NCBI GenBank assembly: GCA_900770535.1
Contig: CAAHDV010000031.1
Location: 1-40,384, forward strand
DNA: 40,384 nt
Direction of reading: 5' to 3'
Origin: Lachnospiraceae bacterium
GTDB lineage: Bacteria; Bacillota; Clostridia; Lachnospirales; Lachnospiraceae
Shown: one piece after another, positions 26,694-34,265 of the stretch
Layout: the number at the start of each line of letters is the position of its first letter
How positions within the stretch are numbered: position 1 is the first letter of the stretch
Notes under the pieces: generated by a model
What the model saw: only the letters and a program-made list of their open reading frames with translations
The model's database searches: none
What the model was told of the DNA's origin: nothing
Made by a program: the position numbers and the translations under genes

Positions 26694-27467
26694 ATGGGAA
26701 AGAAAATGATGCACATTGGCCTGGAACCCGGGGAGGTAGGGCGTTACGTATTTCTGCCGGGAAGTCCAGAACGCACTGAGAAGATCGCAGCATATTTCGA
26801 CAATCCGAAGGAGATTGCGTACAATCGTGAGTTCCGTACCTTTGTCGGAGAACTGGATGGTGTGAAGGTAGCTGTCACCAGTACCGGAATCGGCGGTCCT
26901 TCCGCGGCAATCGCAGTGGAAGAGCTTCATCAATGCGGAGCAGACACCATGCTCCGGGTAGGAACCTGTGCTTCCACTTCCGAAAAAGTCTCCCTGGGAG
27001 ATGTGGTGATTCCGAATGGCGCGGTGAGAATGGAGGGCGTAAGAACCCACTATCTTCCGATTGAGTATCCGGCAGTTCCAGATTTCCAGGTAGTCAAAGC
27101 GGTAGAGCAGGCAGCACAGAAGCTGGAATTCCCGTACAATGTAGGTGTGACCATCACCAAGGCATCCTTTTACACCCAGACCACACCGGAGACCAAGCCG
27201 GTCGGGCCGGAGCTGCTCTACAAATGGCAGGCCTACGAAAAAGGCGGCGCAACCTCCACCAGCATGGAATGTTCCGTTCTGTTCTGTGTCGGAGCATCCT
27301 TAGGTATCCGCACTTCCAGCGTGATGATCAGCGCGACAAATTTTGGAGAGTATTCCAATGACGCGGAGGATTATCCGAGCGGCTGGGAAGAGCGGGGCAT
27401 TGAAGTTGGCATTGAGGCCATGAAGATTATGATCCGGAAGGATAAGGCAGCAGCAAATAAACAGTAA
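26694..27467 (+). CDS. udp: Uridine phosphorylase
   Basis: Nucleoside phosphorylase family PNP/UDP, 257 residues, splits uridine with phosphate into uracil and ribose 1-phosphate. Family features are the phosphate loop LPGSPERTEKIA, STGIGGPSAAIAVEEL, RVGTCASTSEKVSLGD and the ribose-binding glutamate in TSMECSVLF. AAAAGGAG precedes the ATG by 10 bases. It ends only 3 bases from the stop of the convergent kinase gene, with no terminator between. With ribokinase and the nucleoside hydrolase remnant it forms a nucleoside-use cluster. Confidence 0.93.
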   Translation: MGKKMMHIGLEPGEVGRYVFLPGSPERTEKIAAYFDNPKEIAYNREFRTFVGELDGVKVAVTSTGIGGPSAAIAVEELHQCGADTMLRVGTCASTSEKVSLGDVVIPNGAVRMEGVRTHYLPIEYPAVPDFQVVKAVEQAAQKLEFPYNVGVTITKASFYTQTTPETKPVGPELLYKWQAYEKGGATSTSMECSVLFCVGASLGIRTSSVMISATNFGEYSNDAEDYPSGWEERGIEVGIEAMKIMIRKDKAAANKQ

Positions 27468-27470
27468 CGG

Positions 27471-28781
27471 TTACGGCTGAACAGAAAAATCTGTGCCGAT
27501 CTGCACCATGGCCGTAAACGTATCATCATTGAAGTAAACATCAAATTCATCACCGGGGCGGTTCAGGATGCGCTGGATACTCAGCATCCCGAGCCCCCCG
27601 TCTTTTTTACTGGAAAGAATCTTTCCATTTTTCTCCTGAATACTGCCGTTGTAGGCATTCTCCACCAGCATCAGCAGATGATCACCATCCATGCGGGCCT
27701 GAATGCGGATGAACGGATCTTTCTCCATCTTTTTGGAGGCTTCCATGGCATTTTCCAGCAGGTTTCCGATGACAATGCAGAGCGTCAGGTCATCAATCGG
27801 AATATGGGCGGACAGGTCCAGGCGGGCGGTGAAGGAAATCCCTGCCTTTTTTGCGCGCCCGGCGTATTCCTGGATCAGACCATTTACCGCCTGGTTTTCG
27901 CAGAAAATCTGCTGCTCAGAATTTTCCAGTTCCTTCTGAAGATTTTTTAAGTATTTTACCTGCTGTTCCTTATCCATATAAAGAAGAGCGTGGATGTGAT
28001 GCCGGAAATCATGTCGGATGATCCGCACCTGCTCAATGTAGTCCAGGGTCTGGTTGTAGTGCTCCCGCTGTTTGCTGATCATCTGGCGGGCAAAGGTCAG
28101 TTCTTCTTCCGTCTGCTTGCGTTTTACGATCTGGGCAGTGCTGTTTAAGGTGAGTATATAGAGTAAAAGCAGGCTGATGCAGAGGACCAGAAAGAAAAAC
28201 AGCAGACTATGACTCTGACCGGAGGAGAGGCCATAAGGAAACAGTGTGCGTTCACCGGTCAGCTCGATAAACAGAAACAGGGCCGGGTAAGCAGCTAACA
28301 GCAGAGAAAAGCGGGAAGAGAGGCTTCCAAAAATTTCTCTTGCCCGCTTTTTCATCCAGAAGTGTACGAACAGGCAGCAAAGCGAGGCGCTGAGAAGAGA
28401 AATGAGAGTGCAGAGCTGTTCTTCGGAAAGCGGGATGAATGCCTGGAAGCACCAGACAGCAAAGCGGTTCAGGAACGAAGAAAGATCAGCGAGCATCCAT
28501 GCGGACAGATAAAAAAACAGTTTTTTTACAGCGGAGCCACGGAAAAAGACCAGAAGCACAAGAAAAAACAGGCACGAAAAAAAGCCCTGGAAGATCCAGA
28601 AGGTACGGTCCGGAATGTGAAACAGGGACTGGGTAAAGATCATGATGACCCACAGATAAACGGAGCAGGCGGCAATGGTCTCCCGGTTTTTCTGTTTCGG
28701 TTCCAGGCAGAGGAAGATGGGCATCATGCGCACGGAAAGGTTGATCAGATCCTGAAATACATGGCAGGCTGCATCGTTCAT
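27471..28781 (-). CDS. GHKL sensor histidine kinase (AgrC/LytS-like)
   Basis: Membrane sensor kinase, 436 residues. About six hydrophobic segments fill residues 10-215, followed by a coiled coil and the dimerisation helix with H257 in IIRHDFRHHIH, the form seen in AgrC-type kinases. The C-terminal GHKL ATPase has N box GNLLENAMEAS and G box GGLGMLSIQ. AAGGAG lies before the ATG. It is downstream of the LytTR regulator by 76 bases and the two are surely partners. No signal peptide gene is visible nearby, so a small solute taken up by the adjacent symporter is as likely a cue as a peptide (inference). Confidence 0.9.
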   Translation of the reverse strand: MNDAACHVFQDLINLSVRMMPIFLCLEPKQKNRETIAACSVYLWVIMIFTQSLFHIPDRTFWIFQGFFSCLFFLVLLVFFRGSAVKKLFFYLSAWMLADLSSFLNRFAVWCFQAFIPLSEEQLCTLISLLSASLCCLFVHFWMKKRAREIFGSLSSRFSLLLAAYPALFLFIELTGERTLFPYGLSSGQSHSLLFFFLVLCISLLLLYILTLNSTAQIVKRKQTEEELTFARQMISKQREHYNQTLDYIEQVRIIRHDFRHHIHALLYMDKEQQVKYLKNLQKELENSEQQIFCENQAVNGLIQEYAGRAKKAGISFTARLDLSAHIPIDDLTLCIVIGNLLENAMEASKKMEKDPFIRIQARMDGDHLLMLVENAYNGSIQEKNGKILSSKKDGGLGMLSIQRILNRPGDEFDVYFNDDTFTAMVQIGTDFSVQP

Positions 28782-28857
28782 GAGTAAGCTTCTCCTTTGA
28801 CGCTGCAGCTGGGAGCGGACTTGATCCGGTAGATGACAGAATCAGGCCCTGCAGTCC

Positions 28858-29565
28858 CTAGCGCAGGCGGTAATGATAGTAGGCGTTTTTGGCTTCCTTA
28901 TAGAAAGCGCGGGAAATGGGAATGGAAGTGCCGTCTTCCATCTGGAATGAGGAATCTTCCAGAGTGTGAACATGGACCAGATTTACGATGTAGCTCTGGT
29001 GGCAGCGCAGAAAGATATTCTGTTCCGCAACCGATTCCAGGATGACGGAAAGTTTCTGGCTGAGAGGAATAATGCTGCCATCGGTGAGCGTGGCGTAAAC
29101 CTTATGGAGCCGGTTTTCAAAGTGGGAAATGCGTTCCAGGGGCAGGTTTACCGGTACACGGTTCACGACAACGGAGAGACAGGCATCCGGGAGAGAAAAC
29201 TTTTGCCGGCAGACCCGGTCCATGGTCTCTTCGAAGTCTTCCCATCGAACCGGTTTTAACAGAAAACCAGAAGCACAGACCCGGTAGCTGTCCACAGCAG
29301 ATTCCAGGGAAGAGGTGATAAATATAATGACTGGATCCGAATATAATTTTAAGAGATCTGCCGCGCCCTGGATGCCGCTTTTTCCTGGCATCAGCACATC
29401 AAGAAGATACAGATCATAAGATGTTCCGGTGTCCAGTACAGCCTGCACGGAATCAAAAATTTCAAATTCCGCAGGCCGTTTCCGGGCTTCAAAATAGTGT
29501 CTTGCGTACTGTTCCACCAGTTCCCGTTCTTCTCTTGTATCATCGCATATGGCTATCTTCAGCAT
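28858..29565 (-). CDS. LytTR-family response regulator
   Basis: Response regulator of 235 residues. The receiver has D8/D9 and the phosphorylated D56 in LYLLDVLMPGKSG, with the lysine in GFLLKPV. The C-terminal LytTR DNA-binding domain (about 130-235) includes FLRCHQSYIVNLVHV, typical of AgrA/LytR types. The ATG at 29565 was chosen because AGGAGA lies upstream and the receiver fold starts at MLKIAICDD; 34 further upstream codons run through the promoter region. It is divergent from the sodium:solute symporter and preceded by direct repeats typical for LytTR binding. Confidence 0.92.
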   Translation of the reverse strand: MLKIAICDDTREERELVEQYARHYFEARKRPAEFEIFDSVQAVLDTGTSYDLYLLDVLMPGKSGIQGAADLLKLYSDPVIIFITSSLESAVDSYRVCASGFLLKPVRWEDFEETMDRVCRQKFSLPDACLSVVVNRVPVNLPLERISHFENRLHKVYATLTDGSIIPLSQKLSVILESVAEQNIFLRCHQSYIVNLVHVHTLEDSSFQMEDGTSIPISRAFYKEAKNAYYHYRLR

Positions 29566-29726
29566 AGTTTTATCTCCTGATTGCAGATTTGGTTCTGTTT
29601 TTGCAGAATTGGCAGTTTTGCACACATCAAACCTGTGGTAAACTGAAAACATAAACAATTTATACAACTTTTCGGCGAAGTTGTCAAAACCTTTATTTTT
29701 TTATTATACCATAGGAGGGAAAAGGT
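29566..29726. promoter_or_regulatory. Divergent control region with LytTR-like direct repeats
   Basis: TTGCAGATTTGG (29581-29592) and TTGCAGAATTGG (29601-29612) match at 11 of 12 bases, 20 bases apart, with a further TTGCACA at 29618. An inverted repeat ACAACTT-N7-AAGTTGT spans 29664-29684. TTGTCA (29681) with TTATAC (29704) at 17-base spacing is a possible symporter promoter, though it would leave almost no leader. Confidence 0.6.
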
Positions 29727-31184
29727 ATGGGTACAAACATTATTGTTACAGCTATCGTTATCGTGTATCTGCTGTTCATGCTGTGGATCGGCTGGTATTC
29801 TTCCACGAAGATCACCAATAACACAGACTTCATGGTAGCAGGCAGACGCCTGGGACCGCTACTGATGGCCGGTACACTGGCTGCAACCGAGATCGGCGGT
29901 GGAAGCTCCCTGGGCGTTGTTCAGAATGGTATGTCGGGTTACGGCTTGAGCGCATCCTGGTATATTACCACCATGGGTATCGCGTTCATTATTTTAAGCT
30001 TTATTGCGCCGAAGTTCCGTGCAGCAACGGTTAAGACCGTTCCGGAGTATTTCCGCAGACGTTACGGCAAGGAGTGCGGACTGATCACCGCTGTGATCAT
30101 GCTGCTTCCGCTGGTAGGACTGACTGCAGGACAGTTCATTGCTTCTGCGGTTATTCTGTCTACCATGTTAAATATTGATTACCAGGTAGCAGTTATCATT
30201 GTAGCAGTGGTTGTTACCGTTTATTCAATCATGGGCGGTCTGTGGAGCGTTACCCTGACCGACTTTGTACAGGTTTTCCTGATCGTCATCGGCATGATCA
30301 TCGCGGTTCCGTTTGCCATGAATTACGCAGGCGGCTGGAGCAGCATCTCCGCAAACATTCCGGAAGGAACCATGAACCTGTTTGAAGGTTATGACCTGTT
30401 TGGCATCATTTCCCTTGTCATCATGTATACTGCAACCTTCTCCGTAGGACAGGAAGCAGTATCCCGTTTCTACGCAGCAAAGGATGAGAAGGCAGCTAAG
30501 GGCGGTGCATGGCTGGCAGCTCTGGTCAACTTCATCTACGCATTCATTCCGACCATCCTGGGTATCATCACCCTGGCTCTGATCAATATGGGCAAGTTCA
30601 GTTCTGATCAGTTCGCGTCTGTAGGCGCACGTTACGCGCTTCCGGTTCTGGCCATCAACACCATGCCGGCACTGATCTGTGGACTTCTGTTTGCAGGCAT
30701 CATTTCCGCAACCATGTCCAGCTCCGACTCTGACCTTCTGGGCGCAGGTTCCATTTTCGCGAATGATATTTACAAAGCAGTCTTAAAACCAGATGCATCC
30801 AGTGAGTCTGTCATGAAAGTCACCAAGATCGTGATGTGCCTGGTAGGCGTGGCTTCCATGCTCATCGCGCTGTTCAACACCCAGAGCATTGTTTCTATCT
30901 TAATGTTCTGCTTCACCTTACGTGCGGCTGGTTCCTTCTTCCCGTACGTGATGGGACATTACTGGAAGAAAGCATCCACCGCAGGAACCATTGCTTCCTT
31001 ACTTGCAGGAACCATTGTGGTTGTGTACCTGGAGCATATTTCCAAGGGCGTGCTGTTTGGTATTAAGTTCAGCCAGCCGATCATCCCGGGCCTGGTTGCG
31101 GCATTCATTGGATTCGTAGTATTCTCCAAGCTGATGCCGCCGAAGGTAGAGACCACCGAGCTGGCACCGGAGGAAGAGGACTAA
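29727..31184 (+). CDS. Sodium:solute symporter (SSS family)
   Basis: Na+-coupled uptake carrier, 485 residues with about 13 hydrophobic segments. SSS signatures include FMVAGRRLGPLLMAGTLAATEIGGGSSLG near residues 33-62 (substrate and Na+ site helix 1), GGLWSVTLTDFVQ and the later AGIISATMSSSDSDLLGAGSIFANDIY with the Na2-site serines. The substrate is unknown: solutes in this family include proline, pantothenate, sugars and nucleosides. Regulation by the divergent LytTR pair is likely. The ribosome site GGAGGG is 7 bases before the ATG. Confidence 0.92.
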   Translation: MGTNIIVTAIVIVYLLFMLWIGWYSSTKITNNTDFMVAGRRLGPLLMAGTLAATEIGGGSSLGVVQNGMSGYGLSASWYITTMGIAFIILSFIAPKFRAATVKTVPEYFRRRYGKECGLITAVIMLLPLVGLTAGQFIASAVILSTMLNIDYQVAVIIVAVVVTVYSIMGGLWSVTLTDFVQVFLIVIGMIIAVPFAMNYAGGWSSISANIPEGTMNLFEGYDLFGIISLVIMYTATFSVGQEAVSRFYAAKDEKAAKGGAWLAALVNFIYAFIPTILGIITLALINMGKFSSDQFASVGARYALPVLAINTMPALICGLLFAGIISATMSSSDSDLLGAGSIFANDIYKAVLKPDASSESVMKVTKIVMCLVGVASMLIALFNTQSIVSILMFCFTLRAAGSFFPYVMGHYWKKASTAGTIASLLAGTIVVVYLEHISKGVLFGIKFSQPIIPGLVAAFIGFVVFSKLMPPKVETTELAPEEED

Positions 31185-31206
31185 AGGTGTAGAAAGTAAA
31201 TAATAG

Positions 31207-31259
31207 TGCAAAGAAAGAACCCGGTGGACCGTGATGGCCCGCCGGGTTCTTTCTTTGCA
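31207..31259. terminator. Shared bidirectional terminator
   Basis: TGCAAAGAAAGAACCCGG (31207-31224) is perfectly complementary to 31242-31259, an 18-bp stem. The CTTTCTTT tract inside the arms serves either direction. It lies between the convergent symporter and MATE genes. Confidence 0.85.
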
Positions 31260-31262
31260 GGT

Positions 31263-32600
31263 TTATTTTAGCTGCTTCCATTTTCCTGTCCGGTAATACC
31301 CGTAGGAGATCAGGAAGTTTGCGAGCCATCCCAGCGGCACGGCGTACCATACCATGGCAATACCGTAGACCGGGGCACCGAATTTGGCAATGAGCACCCG
31401 CAGTCCCAGGTTTACCAGATTGGCGATGGTAAAGACTTTTACGGCACCGGCGCCGCGCAGAATGCCGTCGACCGCCATCTTAAAGCCAATCATGCAGAAA
31501 AAGAATCCGATGAATTTCAGATAACCTTCTCCGGTAGCAACTGTCTGGGCAGATGGAGCACCGTCCAGGAATAACGCGATCAGAGGGCGGTGGAGCAGTT
31601 CCAGAAACAGACACAGAATGACGGCGGTAATGGCGACCATGATGTTGGCAGCACGGTATCCAAGGGGAATCCGTTCGTGTTTCTCTGCGCCAATGTTCTG
31701 GGCTGTATAGGAGGAAAGGGCATTTCCGATGGCGGACATAGGAACCACGCAGAGGGATTCAATCCGCATGCTGGCAGAAAATCCGGCCAGGATCTGTGTG
31801 CCAAAGCCGTTTACCACTGACTGGACCAGCATCATTCCGATGGAAACCGTGGACTGCTGGAGAATGGATGGCAGTGCGATGCGGGACATGGAGGAAAACT
31901 CTGCCTTACTGAACCAGGTTTCTGCTTTCCCATCTAACCGGCGGAGTGTGCGCAGGAAGATGAGGAAGGAACAGACTGCTGAAATGCCCTGGGCAATAAA
32001 GGTTGCGTAAGCAGCACCGGCAACGCCGAGATGCAGGGTGGCCACCATATACAGATCCAGGAAGATGTTCAGCACTGAGGAGAAAATCAGCAGATACAGC
32101 GGAATCCGCGATTCACCGAGAGCATTGAACATGGAAGAGAGGATGTTGTACATAAACAAAAAGGGCAGGCCGTAAAAGTAAATGTTTAAGTAGATTACAG
32201 CAATGTCCATGGCATCAGCCGGGGTATTTAAGGCTTCCATGATCTGTCGACTGAAGCATAGGCCAATGCCACCAAGCAGCAGGCTGATGAGCAGGAAGGA
32301 AAGCATGGCGGTGCGGATGCTGTTTTTCATGCGGATGTAGGCATGTCCGCCGAAGTGCTGGCTGATGATGACCGACGCGCCGATGCCGCCGCCGATGGCG
32401 ACACAGATAAAAATGCTGGTCAGCGCATAGGACGCACCGACCGCGGCCAGTGCAGTTTCTCCTACATAATGTCCCACAATGGCAGAGTCTACAATGGTGT
32501 ATGCCTGCTGGAACAGATTTCCAATGATCATAGGAAGCGCAAAGGCAAACAGTGCCCGGGATGGCTTTTCTGTGATCAGATAGTCTTTATTTTTGTTCAT
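31263..32600 (-). CDS. MATE-family efflux transporter
   Basis: Multidrug/toxin exporter of 445 residues, 12 transmembrane segments in two MatE repeats. The start MNKNKDYLITEKPSRALFAF and ALPMIIGNLFQQAYTIVDSAIVG are typical, with GETALAAVGASYAL at the second helix and ALPSILQQSTVSIGMMLVQSVVN opening the second half. MATE proteins export cations or drugs against Na+ or H+. Its ATG overlaps the stop of the ArsR regulator by 4 bases, so both form one translationally coupled operon. Confidence 0.94.
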   Translation of the reverse strand: MNKNKDYLITEKPSRALFAFALPMIIGNLFQQAYTIVDSAIVGHYVGETALAAVGASYALTSIFICVAIGGGIGASVIISQHFGGHAYIRMKNSIRTAMLSFLLISLLLGGIGLCFSRQIMEALNTPADAMDIAVIYLNIYFYGLPFLFMYNILSSMFNALGESRIPLYLLIFSSVLNIFLDLYMVATLHLGVAGAAYATFIAQGISAVCSFLIFLRTLRRLDGKAETWFSKAEFSSMSRIALPSILQQSTVSIGMMLVQSVVNGFGTQILAGFSASMRIESLCVVPMSAIGNALSSYTAQNIGAEKHERIPLGYRAANIMVAITAVILCLFLELLHRPLIALFLDGAPSAQTVATGEGYLKFIGFFFCMIGFKMAVDGILRGAGAVKVFTIANLVNLGLRVLIAKFGAPVYGIAMVWYAVPLGWLANFLISYGYYRTGKWKQLK

Positions 32601-32944
32601 GATTTTCTGGAAGCTCCTCTCCGGCTGCAGGATGCAGCAAATTCGCAGTCACAGTTTTCCTGATCCCAGTGTGTTTTTTCTGTTTCTGACAGCGCCTGGC
32701 AAAGGGCATTGGCAGCCCGAAGCATCAGGTCTTTGTTCACCTGGTAATGCATCTGGTAATCGATTCGCAGGCCGGTGACCAGTCCGCAGTTTTTTAATAC
32801 CTGCAGGTGCTGGGATACCGCCGATTCACTGATGCCCAGTTTGGCGGAAAGCGCCTTGCCACAGTAATGATGATTCAGTAAAAGCATGAGAATCTGGTAG
32901 CGTGTGGGCATGGTGATGATATGAAGCAATTCAAGATCAGTCAT
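32597..32944 (-). CDS. ArsR-family regulator with cysteine-rich tail
   Basis: Winged-helix repressor, 115 residues. The helix-turn-helix KALSAKLGISESAVSQHLQVLKNCGLV is clear. Cysteines C28, C53, C82 and a tail with C98, C100 and C106 (ENCDCEFAASC) could bind a thiophilic metal or react with an electrophile. There is no classical ELCVCDL box. It is the first gene of the MATE operon, with promoter TTGACT-N16-TATAAT on the minus strand and a small inverted repeat just after the start of transcription, so autorepression is likely. Confidence 0.9.
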   Translation of the reverse strand: MTDLELLHIITMPTRYQILMLLLNHHYCGKALSAKLGISESAVSQHLQVLKNCGLVTGLRIDYQMHYQVNKDLMLRAANALCQALSETEKTHWDQENCDCEFAASCSRRGASRKS

Positions 32945-32972
32945 GAGTGTCTCCTTTTATAATAAATCATTT

Positions 32973-33021
32973 GCTTAATAAAGCTATTACTTAATTATAG
33001 GGAGAAAAAAATAAAAGTCAA
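32973..33021 (-). promoter_or_regulatory. arsR-MATE promoter and candidate operator
   Basis: Minus-strand TTGACT (33021-33016), 16-base spacer, TATAAT (32999-32994). GCTT-AATA-AAGC (32973-32984) is an inverted repeat about 10 bases downstream of the -10 box. The position and AT-rich arms suit an ArsR-type operator. Confidence 0.65.
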
Positions 33022-33054
33022 GTATCTGTAATTCATAGATGGAAAAGATTGACA

Positions 33055-33141
33055 ATGGTTACATATTCCGATTTGTTCCAGTTTGTAATTATGCTTTGTG
33101 CTGTAATCACGCTCGTTTTATACTTTACGCATAAAAAATAG
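33055..33141 (+). CDS. Putative holin-like toxin (type I toxin candidate)
   Basis: A 28-codon frame beginning MVTYSDLFQF and continuing as a single hydrophobic helix to a HKK end. It resembles the short putative holin-like toxins (Hol_Tox type) common in Firmicutes, which start MxTYxxL and end in a lysine cluster. These act at the membrane and are usually held down by an antisense RNA. GGAAAAG lies upstream of the ATG, a modest ribosome site. A hairpin at 33139-33170 overlaps the stop codon and has its T-run on the minus strand, so a minus-strand RNA ends over the toxin's last codons. The gene is too short to prove by length; the call rests on this resemblance and the context. Confidence 0.6.
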   Translation: MVTYSDLFQFVIMLCAVITLVLYFTHKK

Positions 33142-33170
33142 CGCCCTCGTCCTGGTAAGATAAGGCGCTA
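33132..33170 (-). terminator. Minus-strand terminator over the toxin 3' end
   Basis: TAGCGCC (33139-33145) pairs with GGCGCTA (33164-33170). Read on the minus strand it is followed by ATTTTTTATG, a good T-run. It can end the transcript of the M14-like gene or an antisense RNA that starts near 33180. Confidence 0.6.
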
Positions 33171-33201
33171 GACATTCTTTATAAGTTGTTAAATAAGTTG
33201 C

Positions 33202-33305
33202 AAATAAAATTTTACTTGAAAATTTCACTGTAAAGCAGATTGAGGAGCGGGGATATGAAAAGGACCTGCTGGCAGTGGGAATTCCAGTGGATAGAATCTA
33301 CAAAC
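33202..33305 (+). pseudogene. 3' remnant of an AAA/PD-(D/E)XK-type gene
   Basis: A plus-strand frame with no start reads NFTVKQIEERGYEKDLLAVG and then IPVDRIYKLGF. This closely resembles the C-terminal end of the AAA-ATPase/PDDEXK_9 proteins (QIEEKGYADxL...RIYKYGFAF), which are multi-copy in Lachnospiraceae. It is cut upstream by stop codons and downstream loses the pattern where it runs into the M14-like gene on the other strand (stop at 33298). It is interpreted as a decayed fragment. Confidence 0.45.
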
Positions 33306-34245
33306 TGGGCTTTCCGTATGCAATCAGCGGATCCCCGCTTTTTACACCGAGACTTAAAGTGTAATACAGCACAACACCGTCAAACCGAGCAGTATAGCGG
33401 GCAATTTCATTTCCATAAGAATCCTTCAGGGTGCCAAGCAGGGCGCCCTGTTTTAATTTCTGACCGGCTGCCGACACGGCGGGATACCAGAAGCCATCCG
33501 CGGGAGCTTCTTCGTAGACGGCTCTGCGGATTTCGGCCTGCTGGAAGCAGGGAGAAACGGAAGCTGCATTCAGGATCCCCAGATGTCGCATCAGCTCATA
33601 CACATTTTCCCGGCATGCGGCAACTTCTTTTTCACTCCACAGGCCGCGCTCTCCGCGCTCTACCAGGAGGGCCGGGATACCGCATTGGGCTGCCCAGCTG
33701 TAAAGTCCGTTTTGGGAGGTGGATGCAACACGGTAAGGAACAGAGAGATTTTCAGCGGCAGCCGAAGCAGCGGCAGACAAGGATTCCGGAACGGATGCTG
33801 GGAAGAAGACCAGCGGAGTCAGAGCTTCATTGACATCACCGCCATGCAGGTCCATCAGGAAATCCGCTTCGGGGTACAGGGTTTCTTCCAGTGCTCTGGC
33901 AAGCTGGCTGGAAAAGGTTCCATCCGGTTTGCCGGGAAACATACGGTTTAAGTTCTTGCCGTCAGCCGGGATGGTCTGTTTGCTGCCCTGGTAGAAGCCT
34001 TCCGGGTTTACCAGGGGCAGCAGGATCACGCGGCCGGACAGGGCGGCGGGCTCCAACTCTCGTTTCAGGCGGTTCAGTGTTTCGATGCCGACGTATTCAC
34101 AGCCGTGAACACCGGCTGTCACCACCAGGGTTTTTCCGTGGCGGCTGCCGCAGATCACGGTCATTTCTACAGGATAGGGGCTGGTGACAGGCAGCGGGAG
34201 TGTCTGTTTTACTCCGCTGCCGGCTTTGAAGTCAGACAGTCTCAT
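33298..34245 (-). CDS. Succinylglutamate desuccinylase/aspartoacylase-like M14 metallohydrolase
   Basis: Zinc hydrolase of 315 residues in the AstE/AspA branch of the M14 fold. Zinc ligands are H47 and E50 in GVHGCEYVG and H134 in MDLHGGD. R101 in NLNRMFPG binds the substrate carboxylate, and E196 in LLVERGERG is the probable general base. The C-terminal beta domain (about 225-315) is typical. The family removes acyl groups from N-acyl amino acids or trims peptides. It starts 20 bases after dppF; the AAAGGAG site abuts the dppF stop and is an unusually long 15 bases from the ATG. Being last in the importer operon, it probably acts on the imported compound. Confidence 0.85.
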   Translation of the reverse strand: MRLSDFKAGSGVKQTLPLPVTSPYPVEMTVICGSRHGKTLVVTAGVHGCEYVGIETLNRLKRELEPAALSGRVILLPLVNPEGFYQGSKQTIPADGKNLNRMFPGKPDGTFSSQLARALEETLYPEADFLMDLHGGDVNEALTPLVFFPASVPESLSAAASAAAENLSVPYRVASTSQNGLYSWAAQCGIPALLVERGERGLWSEKEVAACRENVYELMRHLGILNAASVSPCFQQAEIRRAVYEEAPADGFWYPAVSAAGQKLKQGALLGTLKDSYGNEIARYTARFDGVVLYYTLSLGVKSGDPLIAYGKPSL

Positions 34246-34265
34246 AAGTCTTAAAAAATTCTCCT

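Noticed and set aside
25863..27050. Long minus-strand open frame (395 codons) opposite the nucleoside hydrolase and uridine phosphorylase genes
   Set aside because: It is histidine-rich, has no domain pattern or ribosome site, and mirrors two well-supported plus-strand genes.
33240..33833. Plus-strand frame of 197 codons opposite the M14-like gene
   Set aside because: Arginine-rich shadow of a gene with intact zinc motifs on the other strand.
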